Shown here: piece by piece, positions 1 through 10,771 of the stretch | Numbering within the stretch: position 1 is the first letter of the stretch | Layout of the letters: each line of letters begins with the position of its first letter | From: Myotis daubentonii | Lineage: Eukaryota > Chordata > Mammalia > Chiroptera > Vespertilionidae | Length of the DNA stretch: 64,000 bases | NCBI RefSeq assembly: GCF_963259705.1 | Contig: NC_081842.1 | Span: forward strand, 62,446,787-62,510,786 | Direction of reading: 5' to 3' | Notes under the pieces: model-generated | What the model was told of the DNA's origin: nothing | Database searches by the model: none | What the model saw: the letters and a program-made list of their open reading frames with translations, nothing else | Program-made: the position numbers and the translations under genes

Positions 1-12
1 CAACTCAGCTCA

Positions 13-315
13 AAAGGGAATGTTTGTTTGTTTATTATTTCTTTAATGGGAGACACGCCTCTTCGCTCCTCACTGGGGACAGACCTCCTTGCTGGAGTCA
101 TTTTATTTTATTTTTTAAATATATTTTTATTGATTTCAAAGAGGGAGGGAGAAAGAGAATCATTGATCGGCTGCCTTCTGCACTACCCCTACTGGGGATT
201 GAGCCCACAATCCGGGCATGTGCCCTTGATTGGAATCGAACCCGGGACCCTTCAGTCCACAGGCTGACGCTCTATCCATTGAGCCAAACCAGCTAGGGCT
301 TGAAAGGGAATGTTT
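13..315 (-). mobile_element. Ves-type SINE with extra 3' sequence
   Basis: A tRNA-derived bat SINE lies on the minus strand. Its head is at the right (282-300, reading AGCCCTAGCTGGTTTGGCTC on the minus strand), the B-box-like 'GGTTCGATTCC' region is near 225-245, and the A-rich tail is at 100-125. A 13-bp target duplication (AAAGGGAATGTTT) flanks the whole insertion at 13-25 and 303-315. The left copy lies about 75 bp beyond the tail, so positions 26-100 appear to have been copied along with the SINE. The insertion splits a MaLR LTR. Confidence 0.88.
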
Positions 316-624
316 AGATACAGAGACACACATGCACAGAAGGAAAACAATGGAAGCAACACAGGGAGAATGCCATGTGAAGATCAAGGCAGAGATCAGA
401 TTGATGCTTCTGTAAACCAAGGAACACTGAGAATTGACAGTCACTACCAGAAGTTAGAAAGAGTCAGGAAAAGATTCTCCCCTACAGCCTTCAAAAGGAG
501 AATGATCCTGTTGACACATTGATTTTGGACTGTGAGACCTCCAGAAATGTGAGTCAATACATTTTTGTTCCTTTAAGCCACTCAGATTTTGGTACTGTTG
601 CAGCAGCCCTAGGAAACTGATGCA
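303..624 (+). mobile_element. MaLR (MLT1-like) LTR, 3' part
   Basis: The order of landmarks matches MLT1-class LTRs of the ERVL-MaLR group: 'gagaatgccatgtgaagatcaaggc' type sequence near 367-391, 'ccagaa' around 448, 'ctgtgagacctccagaaatgtgag' type sequence near 531-553, and a terminus like 'gcagccctaggaaactgatgca' ending about 624. It is non-coding and old. The 5' part is outside the window, and the copy is interrupted by the SINE at 26-302. Confidence 0.7.
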
Positions 625-1150
625 ATGGCCTATACCTGTACTTTGCCTTCAAATATTGAAATTGCATTTGATTATGGAACCTTATTTGCATCCAGAGTCC
701 TTGCTGCAAAATGTCTGTAAAATGAAATGTATAGCATCCCACCCTTTGCTGTATAGTAAGACATTCTAGAATGAGTCTGGAAAGGAGGCTGAGTGATTTA
801 ACTCATACTGTCCACCTTTTAGCCTTTTTTCCCCCCAAAATTAATAACAAATGAATTTGGAACAGAAAATATTTTAATGTTTCAAATTCTGTCATAAGTT
901 TGTTCCATTTTTTTTGATTTTTGTAATAGAGTCATAATATCATTGATAAAATTGGTATAAGAAGGAATCAGGAACAGGTATGGAAAAATATATTTTGGTG
1001 GTCCTTTCCTAAAAACTTATTTTGCAGATGTAAACTTTGAGTGTACAATAATAATATAGACATTTATCCCTAAATAGAGCTCATAGGTGACTGATTAGTG
1101 CATTTGATCTAGAAAATGTTTTCCAATTGGATTTGTGGCAAAGAGAAATC

Positions 1151-1153
<3 letters not shown>
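625..1153. other. AT-rich non-coding stretch
   Basis: I recognise no gene, repeat family or structured RNA here. The sequence is AT-rich with short homopolymer runs. Confidence 0.5.

Positions 1154-1205
<52 letters not shown>
1154..1205 (+). repeat. (GA)n microsatellite
   Basis: An uninterrupted GA dinucleotide run of about 26 units. Nothing SINE-like is obvious next to it. Confidence 0.97.
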
Positions 1206-1208
<3 letters not shown>

Positions 1209-1852
1209 GTAGGTTATTCTACTTTCAGAAACATGAAATTTAGAAACGTCATGTTATTCATTTGCCACTTAAGGAAATAGGTGTTGAGGACCAGATCAAC
1301 AAGAGCAGCAGGCTCAAGAGGGTACTTACTGACCAATGACTTTAATGAGCAGCGCCATGCAGTTTTGGATGGGCCTAATGTAGTAAAAGGTGATAGGTAA
1401 ATGGTAATATCTACATTAAGAACTGAGTGAGAATAAATAGGAAAAAGAAAGACCTGTATGGAATGAGAAATACAGGAAAATGAGGAGATAGAGATTGAAT
1501 TTAATAGGTGTGTTTGTAGAGGGTGGACAGGTGGAAATGTAATTACTTACTTAAAATGTTGTTTTGTAGGTGAGAGGTAGATATGGTTTTATGTTGATAT
1601 GGTTCTCTACCATAAAGTTCCTGCATTTTCTACCCAACTCTCTGGAGATTGGGAAAGAAATAATATTCATTGTCAGAATTATTGATGTATCTGAGGAGGA
1701 GAAACTCACAGACTAAAGAACAAGACATTTAAGAACTTTTAAAAATAAAACCCAACACATTGCAATACGCAGTTTGAAGAATTATTAGAATAGGTGCACC
1801 AAAATTTTAAAATTGTACTATTAGAAGTCAACATTAAGAAAGAGAGGATATT
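1206..1852. other. Non-coding stretch, nothing recognised
   Basis: AT-rich, without a long open frame or a repeat I can name. Confidence 0.5.
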
Positions 1853-2123
1853 ACCTTGCTTGTTTGTTCAGTGGTTAGAGTGTTGGCCTGTGGACTGAAG
1901 GATCTCAGATTCTATTCTGATCAAGGACATGTACCTTGGTTGCAGGCTCGATTCCTGGCCCTGGTTAGGACACATATGAGAGGCAATACATTGAGGTGTC
2001 TCTCTCACATTGATGTGTTTCTCTCACTCTCTGTATCTTCCCTCCCTTCCACTCTCAAAAAAAAAATCAATGTGGAAAAAATATCCTCGTGTGAGGATTA
2101 ACAACAACAACAACAAAAAACAA
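1853..2123 (+). mobile_element. Bat SINE, variant with hairpin 3' end
   Basis: A tRNA-related head ('TTCAGTGGTTAGAGTGTTGG', from 1867) is followed by the CT-rich body ('tctctctcacattgatgt') and an A-rich tail. The 3' end carries the module ATCCTCGTGTGAGGAT, a short inverted repeat, then (CAA)n. An 18-bp target duplication with one mismatch flanks it at 1835-1852 and 2124-2141, marking L1-driven insertion. Confidence 0.88.
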
Positions 2124-2259
2124 TAAGAAAGGGAGGATATTGGCAATGTGCAACTTTCAAAGATTATTCAAAACTTTATATGAAAAAGAGTTGCCTGGGC
2201 TCCTCTGTGAAGTATGGGCAAGAGGCACTTGTCACTTCAAACGCTGTCACTAAGTTGTA

Positions 2260-2570
2260 TACCTATTATAATTAGCATAGTGTGGTATTAGTGTAAGGAT
2301 ATATAAATTGACCAATGAAACCAATTACAAGGTCAGGAACAGAATCACACATGTATGGAGTTTGGCATATAACAGAGGTGGCATGAAAGATAAGTGTGAA
2401 AAAGGGGGAGTATTCTTTAATTGGAAGTAGAAAATAACTATATATAAAAAGAGAAAATTGTTGTATTCTCACCTCAATAATCAACTCCAGTTAGATTGGG
2501 GACTCAAATGTAAAAAAATAAGTAGGGAAAACAATAAAAGATTTCATTAAAAACAAACAAACATTGGCTA
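2260..2570 (+). mobile_element. L1 ORF2 fragment (old)
   Basis: Sequence resembling the 'ggtattggcataaggatagataaatagaccaatggaa' part of L1 ORF2 lies at about 2281-2330, followed by 'tgattcaaatg/attggggactc' type L1 text. It is heavily diverged with no open frame. Confidence 0.55.
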
Positions 2571-3480
2571 TGAAATAAAAGATTAATTAATTTAAATATA
2601 TACACAAAAAGTCAAGCCCCGTCACTGCTCTGCTTCTGCCCTACTTCTCTGGCCTCATTTTCTTCCCATATTTCTCACATTGCAACATTCCTTCTCTGTC
2701 TTTGCATTATTGCATTACACTGCTCTCCAGAGACTCCTTTCTCCGTTTTCCAACCCAGAAGATTCCCATTGCACTTGAAAAAATAAAGCATGTGTAGTTC
2801 TCATAATCTACCTTTGATTTCAGTAATAATTTTTAAACTACAAATGTGTTGGTATATTTCCAAAAATATAGAAAATTAAAGTACATAAAATATAGAATGC
2901 AATTTATGTTATAATCATAGTCTTTTAAGAAGAAAGAAATGCAAAGCAGTAAAAAACACTAAAGTTCTGTAATAAAAACTGAGGAAGGAGAATCACAGTG
3001 TCATCTATGATATTACTAAAATTAGTAGAATCTAATCAGTAAACAATAATGGTTGAGGATTTTCAACAGAACCACAAATGTAGACATGATATCTCTTGAG
3101 GATAGATTCTGAATCCAAATACAGAGCTTCTAGGTTCTAAAGACAATTTTATCAGCAATCATACAGCAGTACACTATTGTCAAACATTTTTTATCAAAAT
3201 GGTCTAGTAAAATAAAACTATTCTTCAGGAGCAAAATGTGTCTTTCCTCATAAGGGCATAAAATATTTTATTAATAAATTTAAGAAAATGATTCAAACTA
3301 ACCCATGCTCACAAAAATGTCTTGAATCTTAAATTTAAATGCAGACCTATAAATTCTAATATCATCATATTAAATCTGACTAGATTTACAAAACAAACAA
3401 ACAACAATAGGCAGCACAGGAAAGGCTTAAAATTGAAAACATATTTTTAAAATATTAGAAATTCAAAGTGTCATTGGGTG
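2571..3480. other. AT-rich stretch, nothing recognised
   Basis: No gene and no confidently named repeat. Parts may be decayed LINE sequence. Confidence 0.4.
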
Positions 3481-5151
3481 TTTGGACCAGAAATGATGCC
3501 TGGGAAAAACTACTTTTGAGGATTCTGAACAGATGATAGGAGAAGTACAATTAGCACTTTCCCCCCAGAATAATCATTTAACTGGAGAAAATTATTTTAA
3601 AAAGAAATAAAACAATTATTTATAGTCTCTTGAAATTGTCCTAAGGACATGCAACAAATGAAGCAACATTCGTTACAGTGAATATACTACATATTGGTCA
3701 GAAGAGTAAGAGATTATGACATTTGAGCCATGGATTTATCCCTTACCCCCTTCTAAGCTCTGTTTTATGAGAACTCTATTTGGGGTGATCTACTCTGAGT
3801 TGGTATAGCCAAGAATACAGGGGTCTCCCCTACCACCTAGACTAGGGCTATCATTTAAATTAGAACGGACGAGACACCAGGGATTTTTCTCTTTAGCCCT
3901 ATGTTGCAGAAGCTCTATTCCTACTGAGTGTTGTAAGAGAACCAAAGCTCACTTAACTCACCCAGCTCCTTTGTATAGGAGATGCAACTCTACTTCAGAC
4001 ACAGCAGGCTGAAAATCCTGGGAACCTGATGGCTTTTACTGCAGCTTTACTCATAGGTTAGAATTTTGACACCAGGAAAACAAGACAGGCAATCTGAGAA
4101 GATTAAGGGCTACCACCTTCCTTCAGCGCCCACTTTTAACACAGAGAGGTTGCTCTGGGATAAAGGAACGACTATTTCTGCTCCCAGTTTCTGTGTAGTG
4201 GCAAAGAGGTTCTGGCTGGGAGAGAGGCATTATTTAAGGATGAAGGGCTCAACAGCCCTGTCTGAGGAGACTGACTTATTTGGATCAGAGCATAGAGAAT
4301 TCCATGACTGTGGGGTTTGCTACAAACACTGGGAATCTTACTGGGTATCAACGAAGAAGATGATCATAGTTCCATACAAGTATTAGAAACATACAGAATG
4401 ACAGAACAGTTAGAAGTTTAATAGAGAGAGCCAGGGAAAGAGGCAGCCACAAAGAGCCTCCTAGGATTCCAGTTAAACCTGAGAATTGGGAAGTCTGAGT
4501 GCATGCACTAGTGTGTAAGCACTCAAGAACAATTAGAACAATGTTGGGAAGACTTAAAAACATTCACAAACTGTGCACAGATTCATCAGAAAGGGTTGAA
4601 GCCTCACTGACACAAGGGACTTAAGCAAACGGATTTACACCCAAATACATCATGATCAAAATATTTAAATAAATTACAGAGAAAAAAATTTAAAATCCCC
4701 CAGAAAAAAATTACTCATCATCTACAAAGGAAACCCAATAAATTAACAGTAGACTTTTTAGCAGAAGTTATGGTGCCAGAGGTAATAGAATGACATATTC
4801 AAAGAGTTGAAAGTAAAAACTAATGACCAAGTATTTTATATCCAGCAAAACCACTTTTTAAAAATGAAGATGAAATTAAGACATTCATAGATAAACAAAG
4901 GATGAAAACATTTTTTGTTATCAGATCTGCTTTACAATACTTAAGCACATTCTTCAAACTAAAAGCAAGCAACTTCAGACTGTAATTTGAATCCACATGA
5001 GTAAGAAAAGCATTAATAAGTATAATTGTACAAATAATTATAAAAGACAATATTACTGATTTTTTCTTTTTTCTCTTAACTGATTTAAAAAGCAGTTTAT
5101 AAAAGTATGTACATAACTACATTGTTGGGCTTAGAACATATAGATGTAATA
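3481..5151 (+). mobile_element. HAL1/L1-type LINE remnant
   Basis: Positions 4745-5150 follow the L1/HAL1 text 'gacatattcaaagtgctgaaag...tatatccagcaaaac...ttcaaaaatgaag' downstream of ORF1-like sequence. The match continues after the two Helitrons at 7685 ('gacaataacagcacaaag'), so the Helitrons split one old element. Sequence at 3481-4700 is less certain and may be the 5' part of the same element. The 106-codon open frame at 4066-4386 matches no protein I know. Confidence 0.55.
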
Positions 5152-5232
5152 TCCTATATAATAAAAACCCTGGGTGTAATGTCACGACCGAGGCTCGACT
5201 AATCAGAAGGAAGTCAATCCTGTAGAGAAGTC

Positions 5233-5520
5233 ATCTTGGAAAAGGCTGCACCCTCCCCGAGCTGTTTCCCATGAGTGTGGCGAGGTTTCAGGCAGGAACC
5301 CACCCTCGGAGTGTGGCCACATTGAGTCCTGGGTCCTCTTAGCTACAGCTGCGCCCTCCCCAAGCTGTTTTCAGTAAGGGCAAAGTTTGAGGCAGGAACC
5401 GGCCCTCAGAGCATGGACACACTGAGTCCTGGGTCGCGTTGCCAAGGGCTGTGCCCTCCCCGAGCTGTTTTCCGGAAGGGCGAGGTTTGAGGCAGGAATG
5501 GACCCTTGGAGCGTGGAGGC
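5233..5520 (+). repeat. Three tandem ~100-bp repeats in Helitron leader
   Basis: The block 'ctg(c/t)gccctccccgagctgtttt...aagggcgaggtttgaggcaggaa' recurs three times: about 5233-5333, 5334-5445 and 5446-5520. The sister Helitron at 41954 has one unit (about 42030-42145). The repeats are diverged, so the expansion is not recent. Confidence 0.8.
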
Positions 5521-5522
5521 AT

Positions 5523-6792
5523 ACCTTTATAAAGATTTAATACATTATATTAGAGGTTGTGGTAGTACTGTTTTACCCACAGCGTCTATAGGAATTGCTG
5601 TAAATTTACTTCTTGGTGGAAGCACCTTTCATTCCCAATATAAATTACAGAGTCCACTAAATGAAACTTCAATTTCTAGACTCGATATAAACAGTGAGGT
5701 TGCTAAAACTATTAAAAAGGCCCAACTTCTCATTATTGATGAATGCACCATGGCATTGAGTCATGCTATAAACTCCATAGACAGATTACTAAGAGAAATT
5801 TGAATGTTGTATTTGGTGGGAAAGTTCTCCTTCTTGGAGGGGATTTTCAACAATGTCTCAGTATTTTACCACATGCTATGCGATCAGCCATAGTACAAAC
5901 AAGTTGAACGTACTGCAATGTTTGGGGATGTTTCAGAAAGTTGTCTCTTACAACAAATATGAGATCAGAGGATTCTGCTTATAGTGAATAGTTAGTAAAA
6001 TTTGGAGATGGCAAACTTGATAGCAGTTTTCATTTAGGAATGGATATTGAAATCCCCTGTGAAATGATTTGTAATGGATATATTATTGAAGCTTCCTTTG
6101 GAAATACTATATCTATAGATAATATTAAAAATATATCTAAATGTGCAATTCTTTGTCCAAAAAATGAGCACGTTCAAAAATTAAATGAAGAAAATTTGGA
6201 TATACTCGGAGATTTTCACACATATTTGAGTGATGATTCTATTGATTCCACAGATTATGCTGAAAAGGAAAACTTTCCCATCGAATTTCTTAAAAGTATT
6301 ACTCCTTCGGGAATGCCGTGTCATAAATTAAAATTGAAAGTGGGTGCAATCATCATGCTATTGAGAAATCATAATTGTAAATGGGGTCTTTGTAATGGTA
6401 TCAGGTTTATTATCAAAAGATTACAACCTAACATTATTGAAGCTGAAGTATTAACAGGATCTGCAGAGGGAGAGGTTGTTCTGATTCCAAGAATTGATTT
6501 GTTTCCATCTGACACTGGCCTCCCATTTAAATTAATTCAAAGACAGTTTCCCGTGATGCCAGAATTTGTGATGACTATTAATAAATCACAAGGACAAACT
6601 CTAGACAGAGCAGGCATATTTGTACCTGAACCCGTTTTCGCACATGGTCAGTTATATGTTGCTTTCTCTCGAGTTCAAAGAGCATGTGATGTTAAAGTTA
6701 AAGTTCTAAATACTTCAGCACAAGGGAAATTATTCAAGCACTATGAAAGTATTTTCACTCTTAATGTGGTGTACAGGGAGATATTAGAATAA
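5523..6792 (+). pseudogene. Helitron Pif1-like helicase (C-terminal half), degenerate
   Basis: Superfamily 1 Pif1-type helicase that in RepHel proteins unwinds DNA during rolling-circle transposition. Visible motifs: Ia-like TASIGIA...GGSTFHS (about 5579-5635), Walker B IIDE (5732-5743), motif III GGDFQQ (5836-5853), LTTNMR (5947-5964), motif [11 protein letters not shown] (6571-6600) and motif [12 protein letters not shown] (about 6645-6674). Walker A (motif I) is missing. A frameshift follows the stop at 5803, and in-frame stops occur at 5905-5907 and 5989-5991. The longest intact piece is 6040-6792 (250 codons). Real length of the parent domain would be several hundred residues more. It is not functional. 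Confidence 0.92.
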
Positions 6793-7082
6793 GTTGAATC
6801 ACTTTATCAGTCATTGTTTGCATCACTGTTGTTTTTGTATTATGTTTTTGTTGTTTTCATATCATAGTTTTGTCGTTTTTATATCATACCTCTGTTGTTG
6901 TTATATCCTTTTGTTACTCTTTATTTATTAATAAATTTATATATTATTTTCATGTACCTTTTACTAATTTCCTTTCATCTATCACACTTCTATTATAGAT
7001 AAAGGGCAAATAGTAAAATTAAAATATTTCCGCTAATTAATTCCCTTTTAACGTGCAGGAATTCCGTGCACTGGGCTACTAG

Positions 7083-7684
7083 TGTATATATATAAAAGCC
7101 TAAGTGACCAGAATGACCAAAACAACTGGAACAACTAGTCACTATGATATGCACTGACCACCAGGGGTCAGACACTCAACACAGGAGCTGCCCCCTGCTG
7201 GTCAGTGCACTCCGACAGCCAACCTCCCCTAGCCAGCCAACCTCCTGTGGTCCCACCCACTGCCAGAAGGCCCTGATTGCCTGATTGGGGCCAGCCCCAG
7301 GGCTGGGATGGGGAGCCAGGGATGGGTGGCAGTGGATGCAGACCCTTTCTCAGGGTGGCTGAGGGCCAGTTCTCTCCTCGGGGCTGGTGGCCAACCTCCA
7401 GTGCCCTGTTTATCCCCCTGGCTGGCAGGCCCCGATCAGCCTGCCACCTACCAACCATGGTGGCAGTGCAGCAGTGAGGGAAGGAGGAGGTGGGGAGGCA
7501 GGGAACCTCACGGTGGCAGAATGCCAATAATGGCGATGTTGGCATCAAGCATCCATTCCTTCCACACCCGGCCTGGTGACTGTCCCCTCCTCTCCAGCCC
7601 AGCCCTGATCGGCCTGGCCCTGATTGGCCCTGACTGCCGGCCAGGCCTAGGGACCCCATCTATGCACAAATACCGGGCCTCTAG
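7083..7684 (+). mobile_element. Non-autonomous HeliBat, head to tail with previous
   Basis: The left end reads TGTATATATATAAAAGCCTAAG (TC changed to TG) and starts directly after the CTAG of the preceding Helitron. The right end is ...TGCACAAATACCGGGCCT then CTAG at 7681-7684 and T at 7685. The body is GC-rich and non-coding. A 163-codon open frame on the minus strand (7168-7659) is low-complexity and lies wholly inside the transposon. Confidence 0.9.
7187..7203 (-). promoter_or_regulatory. CTCF-like core motif in Helitron 5' end
   Basis: On the minus strand the site reads GACCAGCAGGGGGCAGC, a close match to the CTCF core (CCAGCAGGGGGC). A weaker opposed partner, CCACCAGGGGTCA, lies at about 7159-7171. 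Binding is inferred only. Confidence 0.45.
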
Positions 7685-8160
7685 TATTTGACAATAACAG
7701 CACAAAGAATAAAAATGGAAACAAAATTGTATTGAAGTAAGGAAATGACATAAGATGGTAACTCAAATCAATAAAAATAAAGAAAATCAGAAATGGTAAA
7801 TAAAGCAAATACAACAAACTATAAATATATGCTTGCTTTCCTTCTTTCTCTAAGCTTCTTTGCAAGACATAAGGTTATATAAGATAATTTTAACAATGCA
7901 TTGTTGGGTTTGTAACATATGGAAGAAGCATGTATAAGAATAACAAATAAGGAGGAAGGGAATGGAGCTATATAGGCGTGAAGTTTCTTTATTTCACTAT
8001 AGTTAAGTTTGTATAAATCTAAAGTATATTGTGGTAATTTAAGATGCACATTATTAACTATGGGGAACCACTAAAAATTCAAAATTATGATTAAATATTA
8101 TTTATGGAATTAAAGTATTATACCAGGCAATTTCTACACACTACAAAAATTTCTCAACTT
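7685..8160 (+). mobile_element. LINE (HAL1/L1) continuation
   Basis: Continues the element broken at 5151 ('gacaataacagcacaaag'; 'gcattgttgggtttgtaacatatgg' near 7899-7921). AT-rich and non-coding. Confidence 0.55.
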
Positions 8161-9916
8161 GATATAGGATATCTATAAAAAAGACACATTCAGACCAAGA
8201 GATCATACCTAATGGCTAAATGCTGAATGCCTCTCATCCCTAAGATCAGGAACAAAACAAGGATATACACCCTTGCCATCTCTATTAAATATTGTACTTG
8301 GTTTTATCCATGGCAATTAGGCAAAAGAAAGAAATAAAGGACATCTAGAGTGGAAAGGAAGAAGTAAACTGTCTCTACTTGCTGATAACATAATTTTATA
8401 CAGTATATATAAAATTCCAAGAAATATACTAAAATATAGAACTAATAAATTCATTAAGTTTACAGGATTCAAGATGGACATACAATTTTTAATTATTATA
8501 TTTCTGTACATTAGTAATGAAAAATATGAAAATTAAGAAAAAATTTATTTACAATAGCACCAAGAAGAATATAATATTTAGGGGTAAATTTGACAAACTA
8601 TTGCAAGATTTGTGCCCTGAAGTACAAGGCATTGCTGAATGAAATTAAAGTCTAAGTAAGTAGAGATACATCCATTGTTCATGGGTCTGAAGATTTAATG
8701 TTAAAATAGGTAATCCTACCCAAATTGATCTACATAGAGATTTGATGCAATCCCTACTAAAATTCTTGCTGGATTTTTTGCAGAAATTGAAATGCTGGTT
8801 CTGAAATTCATATGAATATGTAAGAGAAACAGAATAGCCCCCCAATTTTTTTTAAAGTACAAATTTGGATAACCTCTCAAAATCAAAACTCACTCCAGAG
8901 CCACAGTATTCAAGACAATGTGATACGCACTACCAAAACAGAGCTATAGATCAATTGGATCACATTTAGAGTCTAGATAAATCCATATATTTATAGATAT
9001 TTAATTTTTGACTAATATGAACAGAATAAAATGGGGAGGGGGGAAACTAAGTGATGCTAGGACAACTGGATATGCATATACAAAAAAAGGAATTAAGATC
9101 TCTATCATGTATCATACACAAACATTAACTTAAATGAACCATATATCTAAAAATAAGAACTGAAAGTACAAAACACTTAGAAGAAAACCATCATGATATT
9201 TGGCTGAACAATAAAATTGATATGACATCAAAAGCACACACACACACACAAAAAGAAAAGGTAATTGGAATACGAGTGAAAGGATAACTCATAGAACAGA
9301 AGAAAACATTTGCAAATCATATAATGTATCTGGTGAAGGTCTTATATAAAGAACTGTTAGAACTGAATAATAAAAAGACAAATATATTAAAAATGAGCCG
9401 AGGATTTGAATAGATATTTATCAAAAAAGATAGATAATTGGCAAAAAAAAAGAACACACGAAAAGACACACATCATTACTCTTTAGGGAAATGCACATAT
9501 AAGCAACAATGAGGTGACTCTTCACATTCACTAGGCTGGCTATTCTCAAAAAGTCAGATAAGATATGTTGGTGAGAATATAGGGAAATTGGAACCTAATA
9601 TATTGCTAATAGGAATTGTGCAAAATTTGGAAAATCAACAACTTTGGGACATTCTCAAAGCATAGGATATCTACAAAAAAGGCATGTCTCAGCAATTTCA
9701 TTTCTAAGTATACAACCAAGAGAAATGAAAACATATGCCTATATAAAAACATATACACATATATTGATGGCAGCATTATTTGTAATAGCTATGAATTGGA
9801 AGCAATCCATATGTCTGTTTACTGATGAATGAATAAATGGAATGTGGTATAACTATGCAATGGAATACTCAGCAATAAAAAAGAAATGGAGTACTGATAC
9901 CAGGTACAACCTAGGT
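8161..9916 (+). mobile_element. L1 ORF2 to 3' region, degraded
   Basis: The order follows L1 ORF2: 'gaatgcctctcatccctaagatcaggaac' (8225-8253), the reverse-transcriptase stretch around 8340-8400 whose 'ttgctgataacataattt' is a decayed ADD-box region, 'aagtacaaggcattgctgaatgaaattaaa' (8621-8650), 'tttgatgcaatccctactaaaatt' (8741-8764), and near 9750-9880 the C-terminal 'tgtctgttt actgatgaatgaataaatgg...tggtataactatgcaatggaatactcagc'. There are many stops. It is interrupted by a hAT element at 9917 and a Helitron at 10209. Confidence 0.85.
9235..9251 (+). repeat. (CA)n short tract
   Basis: Short CACACA run inside the L1. Confidence 0.8.
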
Positions 9917-10150
9917 CAGTGATGGTGAACCTTTTGAGCTCGGCATGTCAGCATTTTGAAAAACCCTAACTTAACTCTGGTGCCGTGTCACATATAGAAA
10001 TTTTTTGATATTTGCAACCATAGTAAAACAAAGATTTATATTTTTGATGTTTATTTTATATATTTAAATGCCATTTAACAAAGAAAAATCAACCAAAAAA
10101 TGAGTTTGCGTGTCACCTCTGACATGCGTGTCATAGGTTTGCCATCACTG
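9917..10150. mobile_element. hAT-type MITE, 234 bp
   Basis: The ends are inverted repeats CAGTGATGG / CCATCACTG. The flanking 8-bp duplication is ACCTAGGT (9909-9916) and ACCTAAGT (10151-10158), one mismatch; 8 bp is diagnostic of hAT transposons. No coding sequence. A 234-bp sister lies at 30756-30989 in the opposite orientation. It is inserted into the L1. Confidence 0.93.
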
Positions 10151-10208
10151 ACCTAAGTCAACCTGTTAAGAGACGAAAGCCAGTTCACAAAGACTGTAAA
10201 TTGTATTA

Positions 10209-10771
10209 TCTATACTAATAACACAGGAATATGCAAATTGTCCAGGATGCCATCATAGTAACAGTAAGAACTGAATAGCAGGCTGCATGGGGCGACGAGG
10301 CTGGAAGGGGTATTAGTGAGGGATTACCAAATGACTGAACAGCAGGCTGCATGGGGCAACCAGGCCGGCAAGTGGGTTAGTGAGGAATGATCAAATGACT
10401 GAACAGCAGGCTGTGTGAGGCGACCAGGTTGGCAGGGATGTTAGTGAGGAATGACCAAACAGCTGAACAGCAGGCTGTGTGGGGTGACCAGGCTAGCGGG
10501 GGCGGGGGGGGCGGGGGGGGCCAGTTAGCAGCAACCAGGCCGGCAGGGGGGCAGTTGTGGACAACCAGGCTGGCTGGGGGGGCAGTTAGGGACAATCAGG
10601 CAGGCAGTCAGGTGAGCAGTTAGGAACCAGGGGTCCTGGTGTGAGAGGGACCGGGCCTAAACTGGCAGTCAAACATCCCCCAAGGGGTCCTGAATTGGAG
10701 AGAGTGCAGGCTGGGCTGAGGGGACCTCCCCCCCCCCCACAGTGCATGAATTTTGTGCACTGGGCCTCTAG
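10209..10771 (+). mobile_element. Non-autonomous HeliBat with minisatellite
   Basis: Left end A|TCTATACTAATAACACAGG at 10208/10209. The right end has the GTGCATGAATTTTGTGCAC hairpin (10743-10760), then CTAG at 10768-10771 and T. The body has four ~63-bp units and a G-rich run at 10498-10520. It sits in the 3' region of an L1. Confidence 0.93.
10271..10500 (+). repeat. ~63-bp minisatellite in Helitron
   Basis: The unit starting 'CTGAATAGCAGGCTG' / 'CTGAACAGCAGGCTG' recurs at about 10271, 10333, 10398 and 10462 with spacing 62-65 bp. Each unit carries a 'gttagtgaggaatgacca' part. Confidence 0.85.

Larger units (their letters stand above)
5152..7082 (+). mobile_element. HeliBat Helitron with helicase relic
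   Basis: A rolling-circle transposon of 1,931 bp. Left end is A|TCCTATATAATAAAAACC at 5151/5152. The right end has the GTGCA-GGAATTCC-GTGCAC hairpin (about 7053-7070) then CTAG at 7079-7082 and T at 7083, the canonical A^T Helitron target. A leader with three tandem repeats (5233-5520) is fused to the helicase half of a RepHel transposase. The HUH/Rep nuclease half and helicase motif I are gone, so the copy could not move itself. It lies in an old LINE and touches a second Helitron at 7083. Confidence 0.93.

Noticed and set aside
1154..1205. Regulatory GAGA element
   Set aside because: A simple dinucleotide microsatellite; nothing near it suggests a promoter.
4066..4386. 106-codon open frame
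   Set aside because: No recognisable domain, no flanking splice signals that stand out, and it lies in old LINE-like sequence.
6040..6792. Intact helicase gene
   Set aside because: It is only the C-terminal part, preceded by stops and a frameshift and lacking Walker A; the start at 6040 is just the first Met after a stop.
7168..7659. 163-codon open frame on the minus strand
   Set aside because: It lies wholly in a GC-rich non-autonomous Helitron, has low-complexity Pro/Gly/Ser content and resembles no protein. The related copy at 52220 has different frames.
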